Shown here piece after piece: positions 54,801-63,321 of a DNA stretch of 64,000 nt. The notes under the pieces were generated by a model, which was not told the origin of the DNA, ran no database searches, and saw only the letters and a list, made by a program, of their open reading frames with translations. This DNA comes from Actomonas aquatica (GTDB taxonomy: Bacteria; Verrucomicrobiota; Verrucomicrobiia; Opitutales; Opitutaceae). A program made the position numbers and the translations under genes. Within the stretch, counting starts at the first letter, position 1. Every line of letters starts with the position of its first letter. Location: positions 4,249,753 to 4,313,752 of the forward strand of contig NZ_CP139781.1 of NCBI RefSeq assembly GCF_019679435.2, in the 5' to 3' direction.

Positions 54801-56164
54801 TTGGAGGGGGTGGTGCGGGCGGTGCTGAGGTAGCCGTTTACGGTGGGGTCGATGGGGTCGAAAGCGGTGGCGGGGTCGCCCTGCCAGTCGCGTCGCGGGG
54901 CGCGCAGGCCGCCGTCTCCGTTTGCTGAATACACGGTGCAGTTGACCAGGCGGGTCGTGTCGTTGGCCGTGGCGGCCTGACTGCGGGGCGCGTCGACATC
55001 CGTGACGATGAGGCAGTCGGTGGCGGTGATGAGGCCGCCCTGATAACTCTCGAGGCCCCACTGGCCGTTCATGAAGAAGGTGGAGCGGATGACGCGGGCG
55101 ACGCCGAGGTTGCCATGGCGTTGTTTGCCGACCCAGAGGCCGTCGGAGGCGTTGCCGCCACCCCAAGCGCGGTTGTAGGCGGAGAGGCAGTTTTGGTAGA
55201 GGCCGTTGTTGCCCCAGTAGCGGAAGCCCTTGGAGTTGCCGATGGCGACGCAGTCGATGTAGGTCGCGTTGTCGGCTTTGTCGTCGAAGCCGCCGTCGTG
55301 GTTGTCGAAGGAGGAACAGCGGATGTAGGTGAGGTGGGTGGTGCCCTCTTCGGAGGAGAAACCGTCGCCGTTCCAGTAGGGGCGCAGCTGGGGCGCGTAG
55401 CGGTTGTTGCGCGACATGCAGTCGATGAGGGTGACGTGGCGGATGCGCGGTTCGCCATCGGTGTCGCCGCCGTTGAAGCCGTTGGGAATGGCGCGGGTGG
55501 GGAAGGTTTCGTCGCCGCCATTGGCGTCGGCGGTGCAACGGTCGAAGGTGAGGCGTTCGATGTGATCGGCGTAGCGGAAGCCTTTCTTGGCGTAGCGGGT
55601 GACGTCGCAGCGTTCGACGCGCACGTCGGTGGCATTCTGCAGCACGAAGAAGTCATCGACGTCGCCGCCGTCGATGTTCTCGAAGCGCAGGTGGCTGCGG
55701 GTGGTGGCATCGTCGCCGGCCGGGGGCAGTTGCAGGGCGACGGTGAAGTTGCGCAGGTGCAGGTCGGCGACGATCCAATGGTGCGCGGCGCCCGGGAAAC
55801 GCAGGCCGACGATGGCGCGAGTGGGCTCGGCGGGCGCGGGGGTGTAGGAGCCTTGGAGCGTTGGCAGACCGTCGCCGGTATCGATGCCGCGGAAGGTGAG
55901 CGGGGCTTCGCTGGTGCCGGAGCCGGTGAAGTCCAAGGGACGATCGAGGCGGTAGTGGCCGCTGCCGAGCAGCACGGTGTCGCCGGGCGTGAGTTGGGCG
56001 AGGAGTTGGGGCAGGGAGGTGAACGCGCGGGCGTTGCTCCAGTCGGTGCCGTCGCGTTCACCCGCACCCTTCGGAGAGACGTGATGGGTGGTGGCGGCGG
56101 AGACGGCGACGGCGGTGGCGAGCAGGAGGAAGGCGAGGCGGGACACGGGAGGGAGGACAGACAT
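54797..56164 (-). CDS. PL9-like right-handed beta-helix protein (paralog of the 43330 gene)
   Basis: A 455-residue exported protein with signal peptide PPVSRLAFLLLATAVAVSA. It has the beta-helix seen in the gene at 43330-45711, sharing FENIDGGDVDDFF, YAKKGFRYADHIERLTFD, YWNGDGFSSEE and NHDGGFDDKADN, but it lacks the Calx-beta tail. The putative calcium-site aspartates and the lysine are conserved. It is probably a stand-alone periplasmic or secreted version of the same enzyme. It is third in a likely operon (sulfatase, LacI regulator, this gene), 26 bp after the regulator. Confidence 0.85.
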   Translation of the reverse strand: MSVLPPVSRLAFLLLATAVAVSAATTHHVSPKGAGERDGTDWSNARAFTSLPQLLAQLTPGDTVLLGSGHYRLDRPLDFTGSGTSEAPLTFRGIDTGDGLPTLQGSYTPAPAEPTRAIVGLRFPGAAHHWIVADLHLRNFTVALQLPPAGDDATTRSHLRFENIDGGDVDDFFVLQNATDVRVERCDVTRYAKKGFRYADHIERLTFDRCTADANGGDETFPTRAIPNGFNGGDTDGEPRIRHVTLIDCMSRNNRYAPQLRPYWNGDGFSSEEGTTHLTYIRCSSFDNHDGGFDDKADNATYIDCVAIGNSKGFRYWGNNGLYQNCLSAYNRAWGGGNASDGLWVGKQRHGNLGVARVIRSTFFMNGQWGLESYQGGLITATDCLIVTDVDAPRSQAATANDTTRLVNCTVYSANGDGGLRAPRRDWQGDPATAFDPIDPTVNGYLSTARTTPSK

Positions 56165-56190
56165 GATCGAGCAAGGAGCGGTGAAGTTGG

Positions 56191-57252
56191 TCAACGGGGC
56201 GGGGCGGTGGGCCCATCCTGCCAGGCGCCCTCGATCATGACGCCGCGGGCGTGTTCGGGGACACCGTATTCGTTGCTTTGCAGTTGGGCGACGAGCACAT
56301 CGACGGCGGCCGCGCCGGTGCGGCGGTGGTCCTGGCGCACGCCGGCGATGTGGGGCGTGCGGGCATCCCAGTCGAGCACGGCGAAGCCGAGGTCCTCGGG
56401 CACGCGCAGCCCGGTGGCGGTGATCTGATCGAGCAAATCGACCATGAAGGTGGTGAGCACAGCGTCGGGGCGGTAGGTGCGCAGCCAGTCGGCAAAGGCG
56501 GGATCGCCGGGCTGGCCGTCGGTGTAGAAAACGGGCACGGCCTGCTCCGGACCGAGCGAAGGCGCGGCGGACTGGAATCCGCCGGTGAAGCGGTATTCGA
56601 CGATGTCCTCGAGGCCGCGGGTGGTGACGAAGCCGACCCGACGGTAGCCCAGTTGCTGCAGATGCTGATGGGCCATGCGGGCGGTGTAGAACTGGTCGTT
56701 GGTGCTGTAGTGCAGGTCGGGTTTGGTGAAGCGGCAGCCGACGGTGACGACGGCAAAGGAGTTCACATCGAAGGGCAGCACGGTCTGGCGCGATTCCGGG
56801 GTGTCGGCGGAGCAGAGCACGCCGTTGATGCCGCGGGCGCGCATTATGTTGCGCAGGCGGCGCGGAGTCATGTCGGCCTCGAGGCAGCTCACGCGCTCGA
56901 TCTGATAACCGAGGGTGCCGGCGCGATGCACGGCGCCTTCGAAGAACTGGCTTTGGACGGGGTTGTGGCGCCAGGTGTTGGCGGGGAGGCGATCGATCCA
57001 GCCGAGGTTGGCCTGGTAGGGCAGCGGGCGGTGTTGCCGCACGTGAGCCATGAGGGTGCTGACGTAGGGGTTGGGCACGTAGCCGAGGCGGGTGGCGATG
57101 TCGCGGATGCGGGTCTGCGTGGCGCGGGCGATCTGCGGGTTTTTTTGCAGGGCGCGGGAGACGGTGCTGATGGAAACGCCGGCGGCCTGGGCGATGGTTT
57201 CGAGTTTGGGGGAAGCGGCGGAGGGCGGGGCCAGGAGGGTGGAGGGGGGCAT
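56191..57252 (-). CDS. LacI-family transcriptional regulator
   Basis: A 353-residue regulator. Residues 17-65 are the LacI helix-turn-helix (LETIAQAAGVSISTVSRALQ, then IARATQTRIRDIATRLGYVPNP with the hinge). The rest is a periplasmic-binding-protein-like effector domain. It lies between the sulfatase and the beta-helix gene in the same orientation, so it probably controls this operon and perhaps the TonB/GH genes in response to an oligosaccharide. The N-terminal 15 residues are not conserved. The effector is unknown. Confidence 0.92.
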   Translation of the reverse strand: MPPSTLLAPPSAASPKLETIAQAAGVSISTVSRALQKNPQIARATQTRIRDIATRLGYVPNPYVSTLMAHVRQHRPLPYQANLGWIDRLPANTWRHNPVQSQFFEGAVHRAGTLGYQIERVSCLEADMTPRRLRNIMRARGINGVLCSADTPESRQTVLPFDVNSFAVVTVGCRFTKPDLHYSTNDQFYTARMAHQHLQQLGYRRVGFVTTRGLEDIVEYRFTGGFQSAAPSLGPEQAVPVFYTDGQPGDPAFADWLRTYRPDAVLTTFMVDLLDQITATGLRVPEDLGFAVLDWDARTPHIAGVRQDHRRTGAAAVDVLVAQLQSNEYGVPEHARGVMIEGAWQDGPTAPPR

Positions 57253-57321
57253 GGTTCAGGCGGGGTGGGGTTGAGGGAGCATCAAGGGGAAGGTCGGGAA
57301 GATGGGCGGCGGCGGGGCGGA

Positions 57322-58815
57322 TCAGCTGGAGTCGAAGTCGGTGGGGTTGACCCACACGGGGTTGAGGGACTCGCCGGCTTGGAAGCGTTCGTAGAAATGG
57401 GCGCTGGCCTCATCGACGACGGGGTAGCGATCAAAGTCGTCGCCGTGGCCGAACATGCGGGGGTCTTCCTGAGCGCGCAGTTCGGCGAAGAGTTGGGTGC
57501 GCAGGGTGGTTTTGCGTTCGGTGAAGGCGGGGTCGTCGGCGAGGTTGTGAGTGCAGGCGGGATCGGTCGCCAATTCGAAGAGCTCCTCGGCCGGGCGTTT
57601 GCCGAAGGCCCATTGCCAGTAGTGGTGTTGGTCGGGGTCGTGGCGGGATTGGATGACGGCGGTTTTGGTGGGGCTGCCGTCGCAGTTGAGGTAGCCGGTT
57701 TCGGGGTTGCCGGCAGGCCAGCGGTCGGGGGCGAAGTTGTGCAGGTAAAGCAGCCCGTCGCGGAAGATGCCGCGGATGGGATAACCGGCGTCGTCGGGCC
57801 GGCCGACGTCGTGGCGCTCCTTGCCGATGAGGGCGTGGTTGCGGGTGGGATCGATCTGGCCGGAGCGGGGCGAATCGAAGAGGGGCAGCAGGCTGCGACC
57901 GGTGATGGGTTGCATGCCGCTGGCGGCGGGACTGAGGTCGGCGAGCTCGAGGAAGGTGGGCGCGAAGTCGGTGAAGGCGACGTAGTCGTCGATCACGCGG
58001 CCGGGTTGGCGGATGCCGCCGGGCCAGCGGATGGCGAGGGGCAGTCGGCTGGCGTAGCCGTAGGCCTGCCCCTTCACCATGGGGAAGGGCATGCCGTTGT
58101 CGGAGGTCACGATGACGACGGTGTTGTCGAGTTCGCCGCGGGCTTCGAGCAGGTCGAGCATGCGGGTGAGGTGGCGGTCGAAGTGCTCCACCTCGTAGCC
58201 GTAGTCGAGCAAGTCGGTGCGGACGGTTTCGTTGTCGGGCCAGATTTGATACAAGTCGTCGACGTCGGACGGTTGGCGGCCGCCGAGGCGGATGCCGGAG
58301 CCGTATTCGTAGCCGCGGTGCGGTTCCACGCAGCCAAACCAAAAGCAGAACGGGGTGTCGGCGGGGCGGTCGTCGAGGAAGGCGGCGAAATTGGCGGCGT
58401 AGTCGTTGTCGGAGATGCGATTGGTGGGCGGGGTGGTTTTGATCGCGCTGTAGTTGGTGCCGGTGAGCTCGCGCGGGCGGCCGTCGACGGTGCCGGGGTC
58501 GCCGGGGGCCCAGCCCTTCTGGGTGTAGCCGGTGAAGTAGCCGGCGTGTTTGAGGGCTTCGAAGGACGTGGTGAACTTGGCCGGGAAGTAGGACTGGTGT
58601 TGGCAGGCGGCCTCGAGTTGCCAGGGGTTGCGGCCGGTGAGGATACAGGCGCGGGAGGGCGCGCATTTGGAGCTCGGGGTGTAGGCGTGTTGAAAGCGCA
58701 GGCCCTCGCGGGCGACCCGGTCGAAGCCGGGGGTGTCGACCCAGCGGCAGCCGTAGGCGGAGAAGTGCAGGCCGGCGTCGTCGGCGAGGCAAAAGAGGAT
58801 GTTGGGGCGCGTCAT
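57322..58815 (-). CDS. Sulfatase (arylsulfatase family), apparently cytoplasmic
   Basis: A 497-residue type I sulfatase. It begins [15 protein letters not shown] with the metal ligands Asp12/Asp13. The formylglycine motif CAPSR has Cys51 (in [14 protein letters not shown]), and TSDNGMPF and [10 protein letters not shown] are later family motifs. No signal peptide is present with either possible start, in contrast to most PUL sulfatases, so it likely desulfates imported sugars inside the cell. It needs a formylglycine-generating enzyme, which is not in the window. It is first of three same-strand genes and is divergent from the SSS symporter; the ATG at 58815 is preferred because the family conserved block starts at once. 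Confidence 0.9.
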   Translation of the reverse strand: MTRPNILFCLADDAGLHFSAYGCRWVDTPGFDRVAREGLRFQHAYTPSSKCAPSRACILTGRNPWQLEAACQHQSYFPAKFTTSFEALKHAGYFTGYTQKGWAPGDPGTVDGRPRELTGTNYSAIKTTPPTNRISDNDYAANFAAFLDDRPADTPFCFWFGCVEPHRGYEYGSGIRLGGRQPSDVDDLYQIWPDNETVRTDLLDYGYEVEHFDRHLTRMLDLLEARGELDNTVVIVTSDNGMPFPMVKGQAYGYASRLPLAIRWPGGIRQPGRVIDDYVAFTDFAPTFLELADLSPAASGMQPITGRSLLPLFDSPRSGQIDPTRNHALIGKERHDVGRPDDAGYPIRGIFRDGLLYLHNFAPDRWPAGNPETGYLNCDGSPTKTAVIQSRHDPDQHHYWQWAFGKRPAEELFELATDPACTHNLADDPAFTERKTTLRTQLFAELRAQEDPRMFGHGDDFDRYPVVDEASAHFYERFQAGESLNPVWVNPTDFDSS

Positions 58816-58887
58816 GGCAGACCGGGGCAAAGGGGTAGGGCCACTTTCTGCCATGCGGGGGAAGGCGGGCGGAGCGCGCGGTGGTGA

Positions 58888-58947
58888 TTATTGAAACACG
58901 GTGCGATGGTGAGGTTGGCGGCGGCGCGTGGCGTGATGTTTCAATAA
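58888..58947 (+). promoter_or_regulatory. Candidate LacI-type operator pair between the sulfatase and symporter genes
   Basis: Perfect 11 bp inverted repeats TTATTGAAACA (58888-58898) and TGTTTCAATAA (58937-58947), 38 bases apart, in the 242 bp divergent promoter region. Each half carries TGAAAC or GTTTCA, like LacI-family sites. They are about 73 bp upstream of the sulfatase start and 110 bp upstream of the symporter start. Confidence 0.5.
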
Positions 58948-59057
58948 ACACATCGCGAGGTGGATGCGGGCTTCTCAGCGCGGGGTGGGCTTGGTTGAGT
59001 CCGCTCCGTTTTCCTGCGCGGTCGCCGCGCCGTGTTTCTCCTCCACCCCAAGCCCGC

Positions 59058-60662
59058 ATGCAGCTGCAGATTTTCGACCTTCTTATTGTCATCGCCTACC
59101 TTGCCGGGGTGCTCGTCTTCGGGATCTGGATCGGGCGACGGCAGCAGCAGAGTCGGGAAGGATTTTTTTTGGGCGGGCGCCAGTTTGGCTGGTGGTTGAT
59201 CGGGACTTCGCTGTTCGCGGCCAACATTTCCAGCGTGCAGTTTGTGGGGCAGTCGGGACTGACCTATCAAATCGGCATCGCGGCGGCGAATCCGCAGCTC
59301 ATCGGCGGATTCATGCTGGGGATCTCGGCCATCTTTTTCATCCCGGTGTATCTGCGGACGGGGATCTTCACGATCCCGGGTTTCCTGGAGCAACGGTTCG
59401 ATCGGCGCTGCAAGTTGATCTATTGCCTCACGATGGTGGCGATGGGTTTGGTGACGATTCCGGTGATGCTTTACGCCGGGTGTCTGGTGGTGGTGCAGAT
59501 CTTCGGGGTCGATGAAACCTATTTGCTGCCGTGTGCGATCGTGCTGGGGCTGACGGTGGGCGTGTATGCCATCGTGGGTGGGCTGTCGTCGGTGGTTTAC
59601 ACCGAGATGATTCACTCGCTGGTGCTGATTCTCGGGGCGGCGCTGGTGCTGGTGCTGGGCCTGAACCGGGTGGGCGGGCTGGACGTATTGATGAACTCGA
59701 TACCGACCGAACACTTCAGTCTCATCCAACCGATGGACCACGCGCAGATGCCGTTCACGGGGGTGCTGACGGGGCTGGCGTTTTCGAGCATCTTCTGGGC
59801 GAGCAGCAATCAGGAGTTGCTGCAGCGCACGCTGGGAGCGCGGGATGTGCGCAATGCGCAGCTGGGCATGTTGCTGGGGGCGTTTTTGAAAATTCTGGCG
59901 ATCTTCATCCTGGTGTTTCCCGGGTTGATCGCGCTGCACCTGGTGCCGGGGATCAACCCCGACCGGGCGTATCCCGCGCTGGTGCAGACGCTGTTGCCGG
60001 TCGGCCTGTCGGGCGTGGTGATGGCGGGTTTTCTGGCGGCGTTGATGTCGAGTCTCGACTCGGGACTCATCTCGTTGAGCTCGGTGTTCACGATCGAGAT
60101 CTATCCGCTGCTGGATCGAAAGGTGAGCGAGCGGAAGGCGCTGCTGGTCGGGCGGATCGCGGCGGGTGTGGTGCTGGTGTGGGGCGTGATCGCGGCGCCG
60201 TGGATCGAGCATCTGGGGCTCATTTATCCGCTCATCCTGAAGACGGGGGCGTATCTTTTCAGCAGTGTGGGGGTGTGTTATTTGGTGGGGCGTTTTTCGC
60301 GGCGGGTGAACGCTACCGGCGCGTTGGTGACCCTGACGGTGGGGCTGTTGGCCGGAGTGTTGTTGGTGCCGCTGACCTCGGTGCCGGAGTTGCAGGCGCT
60401 GGCACCGGCGTGGTTGTTGGAGACGAACTTCCTGCACGTAGGCGCGGGTTTGGTGCTGGTGTATGCGGTTTGTCTATACGGGTTCAGCGCGCTGCGGCCG
60501 GCGCCGGCGGCAAGTCAGTTGGCCTTCATGACGCCGGAGACGGCGGGCGCAGGCGCGGGCGGGCCGGGCGGCGCGACGGAGTCGGTGGGCCTGCTGCGCA
60601 GCTTCCGCTTCTGGTTCGTGATCTACATCCTGTGTTTCCTCGGTGTTTACCTCCTCTTCTGA
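59058..60662 (+). CDS. Sodium:solute symporter (SSS family)
   Basis: A 534-residue transporter with about fourteen membrane segments. It has the SSS signatures FFLGGRQFGWWLIGTSLFAA near residues 36-55 and FLAALMSSLDSGLISLSSVF (the Na+-site region) at about 325-344. SSS carriers import sugars, amino acids or organic acids with Na+. The next gene encodes a LacI regulator and the divergent gene a cytoplasmic sulfatase, so a sulfated or desulfated sugar is the likely cargo. The ATG at 59058 fits the family N-terminus. Confidence 0.92.
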   Translation: MQLQIFDLLIVIAYLAGVLVFGIWIGRRQQQSREGFFLGGRQFGWWLIGTSLFAANISSVQFVGQSGLTYQIGIAAANPQLIGGFMLGISAIFFIPVYLRTGIFTIPGFLEQRFDRRCKLIYCLTMVAMGLVTIPVMLYAGCLVVVQIFGVDETYLLPCAIVLGLTVGVYAIVGGLSSVVYTEMIHSLVLILGAALVLVLGLNRVGGLDVLMNSIPTEHFSLIQPMDHAQMPFTGVLTGLAFSSIFWASSNQELLQRTLGARDVRNAQLGMLLGAFLKILAIFILVFPGLIALHLVPGINPDRAYPALVQTLLPVGLSGVVMAGFLAALMSSLDSGLISLSSVFTIEIYPLLDRKVSERKALLVGRIAAGVVLVWGVIAAPWIEHLGLIYPLILKTGAYLFSSVGVCYLVGRFSRRVNATGALVTLTVGLLAGVLLVPLTSVPELQALAPAWLLETNFLHVGAGLVLVYAVCLYGFSALRPAPAASQLAFMTPETAGAGAGGPGGATESVGLLRSFRFWFVIYILCFLGVYLLF

Positions 60663-60720
60663 GCTTGTGGGGCCGGCGGTTGCGGTGAGGCCGACAATCG
60701 GTTTGGGTGGGGTGACCACC

Positions 60721-61788
60721 ATGAATCGAGTCACGCAACGGGATCTCGCGGAGGCTGCGGGTTGCAGCCAGATGACAGTCTCGCGCGTGCTGCGGGGGGA
60801 CTCGCGGGTGAAGGGCGAGATCCGGGCGAAGGTGGAGCGGTTGGCCGAGGAGATGGGTTATGTGCCGGATCCGATGCTGAAGGCGCTGGTGACGTATAAG
60901 CGGGGCAGCCAGGCGCGGCATTTGAATGCCAATCTGGCCTTGTTGGAAGTCGGTCCGAGCGGGGCGAAGCCGACGACGACCGACCGGGTGTTCCCCTTGA
61001 TTCAAGCCGGGGTGAAGCGGCGGGCGGCGGAGATGGGGTTTGGCCTGGAGAGTTTTGATGCCCAGCCGGCGGATCTGAGTCCGCAGCGGTTTCAACGGGT
61101 GTTGGTCTCCCGCGGGGTGCGTGGGGTGGTGTGGACCGCGACGCGCTCTAGTTTGCATCTGGAAGCGCCGCCGATCGACATCGCCGGGCTGTGTGCGGTG
61201 ACGGTCGCGTTTGATTTCACGCAGCGGCCGTTGAATGCGATCAACATCGATTACCATCAGGCGGTGCGGTTGGCGGTGGAGCACGCGTTGGCGCGGGGCT
61301 ATCGGCGGATCGGGCTCGCGGTGGGCAAGGGGCACGACATTCGCGAGCGGCACGCGCACACGGAGGCGTGGTGGCGCTTGCATCGCGTGCATCCGGCGGC
61401 CACGGAGCCGGAGCCGCTCCTGTTTGAGGAGTCGACGATGCTGCCGGACGCGAGTTGGGCGGCGTGGTTTGAGCGTTATCGGCCGGATGTGGTGATCACG
61501 GGGTTGGAGGGGGCGGTGCGATTGCAGGCCTACGCGGAACACGCGGGGCTGAGCATACCGGGTGATGTGGGGCTGGTGTCGCTGGATGTGATCGATGGGC
61601 TCAATGAACACGTGGCGGGCATCCGTTGTCGGCGGGAGCACCTGGGAGCGATCGCGGTGGAGACGTTGTATTCGATGATCGCGACGGGGGAGTTTGGGAT
61701 CCCGTCGCATGCCCGTCGGATCGTGGTGCAGCCGGAGTGGAACGAAGGCACGACGCTGCCGTGGAGGCGGGGTAGCGGGACGAGTTGA
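60721..61788 (+). CDS. LacI-family transcriptional regulator (second)
   Basis: A 355-residue regulator. The N-terminus MNRVTQRDLAEAAGCSQMTV with SRVLRGDSRVKGEIRAKVER is the helix-turn-helix, followed by MGYVPDPMLKAL and a periplasmic-binding-type domain. It follows the symporter gene by 58 bp on the same strand. With the LacI protein at 56191-57252 it gives this locus two regulators of similar design but low identity, which suggests two inducers or two regulons. The ATG at 60721 is preferred. Confidence 0.9.
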   Translation: MNRVTQRDLAEAAGCSQMTVSRVLRGDSRVKGEIRAKVERLAEEMGYVPDPMLKALVTYKRGSQARHLNANLALLEVGPSGAKPTTTDRVFPLIQAGVKRRAAEMGFGLESFDAQPADLSPQRFQRVLVSRGVRGVVWTATRSSLHLEAPPIDIAGLCAVTVAFDFTQRPLNAINIDYHQAVRLAVEHALARGYRRIGLAVGKGHDIRERHAHTEAWWRLHRVHPAATEPEPLLFEESTMLPDASWAAWFERYRPDVVITGLEGAVRLQAYAEHAGLSIPGDVGLVSLDVIDGLNEHVAGIRCRREHLGAIAVETLYSMIATGEFGIPSHARRIVVQPEWNEGTTLPWRRGSGTS

Positions 61789-61814
61789 TCGCGGAGGCGG
61801 GCAGGGGGGGCGGG

Positions 61815-61925
61815 CACCGGGAACTCGGAGAGAAGGGCGGAATATGGCCACAAAAAGGCACAAAAATTCACGAAAAGTGGGATGATCTTTTGGTGCTTTT
61901 TTGTGCCTTTTCGTGGCAATTCCCC
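61815..61925. repeat. Inverted repeat element in intergenic region
   Basis: CCACAAAAAGGCACAAAAA (61848-61866) and TTTTTGTGCCTTTTCGTGG (61898-61916) are inverted repeats with one mismatch in 19 and a 31 bp loop. The upstream part of the element is shared with 43020-43094. The AT-rich arms stand out from the GC-rich background. Confidence 0.75.
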
Positions 61926-62007
61926 TACCGGCGGTGGCAAGGGGGGCGGCTGATCACCGGTGGGTTGCGTTCTGGGAGTGAGGCGGTGGAGTGAGGCTTT
62001 CGATTCC

Positions 62008-63297
62008 ATGAACGAGACTTTCAAAATTGCAGTGATTGGCGGGGGCGCGGCGGGATTTTTTGCGGCGGTGCGGGCGGCTGAGGTCAATCCGGCGGCGCGG
62101 GTGGTGATCTTTGAGGCCACGGCGCATGTGCTGGCCAAGGTGCGCATCTCGGGGGGCGGGCGCTGTAATACGACCCACGCCTGCTTCGAAGCGCGCGAGC
62201 TGGTGAAGCGGTATCCGCGTGGGTCGCGGGAACTGATCGGGCCGTTCAACCGGTTTGGTCCGCGGGACACGGTGGCGTGGTTCGCGGCGCGCGGCGTGGA
62301 GCTGAAAACCGAGGCCGACGGGCGGATGTTTCCGGTGACGGACGACTCGAGCACGATCGTGGATTGTCTGCGGCGGGCAGCGAGCAGCGCCGCGGTGGAG
62401 GTGCGGGTGCGCACGCCGGTGGAGGCGGTGGAGGTGGAGGGCGGAGAGGCAGGGGGGATGTCGGGCGTAAAGCCCGACCCACAGGGCGCCTCGGGTGGGT
62501 TTCGCTTGGTGTTGCGGGATGGGGTGGAGCGGTTTGATCGGGTGATTCTGGCGGCGGGTGGGGGCAAGGCGGGCGGCGGGCATGCGTTGGCCGAAGGGTT
62601 GGGGCATACGATCGAGACGCTGGCGCCGTCGTTGTTTACCTTTCAGATCGAAGACGCGGTGCTGCGTGGGTTGGAGGGGCTGGCGGTGCCGGAGGCGGAG
62701 GTGAGTGTGCCGGGCACGAAGCTGAAGGAGCGGGGACCGGTGTTGGTCACGCATTGGGGGCTGAGTGGTCCGGGCATCCTGCGGCTGTCGGCGTGGGGTG
62801 CGCGGGAGCTGGCGGCCTGCGACTATCAGTTCACCGTGCGGGTGGCGTGGACGGGCGAGGCCAACGAAGAAAAGGTGCGCGCGGCGATTGCGGCCGGACG
62901 GGAATCGCTGGCGCGTAAGCAGCTCACGACGGCGAATCCGCTGGGCTTGCCGGGGCGTCTGTGGGACCGGCTGGTCGAGGCGGCGGGGGTGCCGGCCACG
63001 ACGGTGTGGAATGCCTTGCCGAAGAAAGGGCTGAGCGCGCTGGTGCGGGCCGTGGCGGCGAGCGAGTTTGCCGTGACCGGCAAGAGCATGAACAAGGAGG
63101 AGTTTGTGACCTGCGGCGGCGTGCGGCTGAAAGAGGTCAACTTCAAGACGATGGAGAGCCGGCGGTGCCCGGGGCTGTATTTTGCGGGCGAGGTGCTCGA
63201 CATAGATGGCATCACCGGTGGCTTCAACTTCCAGAACGCCTGGACCACCGGGTGGATCGCGGGAAGCGCGGCGGCGGAGGTGATCCCGGCGGAGTAA
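62008..63297 (+). CDS. HI0933-family FAD-dependent flavoprotein (NAD(P)/FAD oxidoreductase)
   Basis: A 429-residue protein with an FAD Rossmann motif (KIAVIGGGAAGFFAAVRAAE) and the HI0933/YhiN signatures VRISGGGRCNTTHA and VILAAGGGKAGGGHALAEGL. The C-terminal part shows CPGLYFAGEVLDIDGITGG and FNFQNAWTTGW. Members are oxidoreductases of mostly unknown substrate; BaiN is one characterised relative. About 12 residues near position 150 (GGMSGVKPDPQGASGG) are encoded by a hairpin repeat inserted in frame. The ATG at 62008 gives the classic start. Confidence 0.92.
   Translation: MNETFKIAVIGGGAAGFFAAVRAAEVNPAARVVIFEATAHVLAKVRISGGGRCNTTHACFEARELVKRYPRGSRELIGPFNRFGPRDTVAWFAARGVELKTEADGRMFPVTDDSSTIVDCLRRAASSAAVEVRVRTPVEAVEVEGGEAGGMSGVKPDPQGASGGFRLVLRDGVERFDRVILAAGGGKAGGGHALAEGLGHTIETLAPSLFTFQIEDAVLRGLEGLAVPEAEVSVPGTKLKERGPVLVTHWGLSGPGILRLSAWGARELAACDYQFTVRVAWTGEANEEKVRAAIAAGRESLARKQLTTANPLGLPGRLWDRLVEAAGVPATTVWNALPKKGLSALVRAVAASEFAVTGKSMNKEEFVTCGGVRLKEVNFKTMESRRCPGLYFAGEVLDIDGITGGFNFQNAWTTGWIAGSAAAEVIPAE
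62461..62484. repeat. Hairpin repeat inside the flavoprotein gene
   Basis: TCGGGC (62461-62466) and GCCCGA (62472-62477) with loop GTAAA, then CCCACAG. It is in frame and adds a Gly/Asp/Pro-rich loop to the protein. Confidence 0.6.
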
Positions 63298-63321
63298 ACG
63301 GCGGAGCGCGCCGATCGGAAC

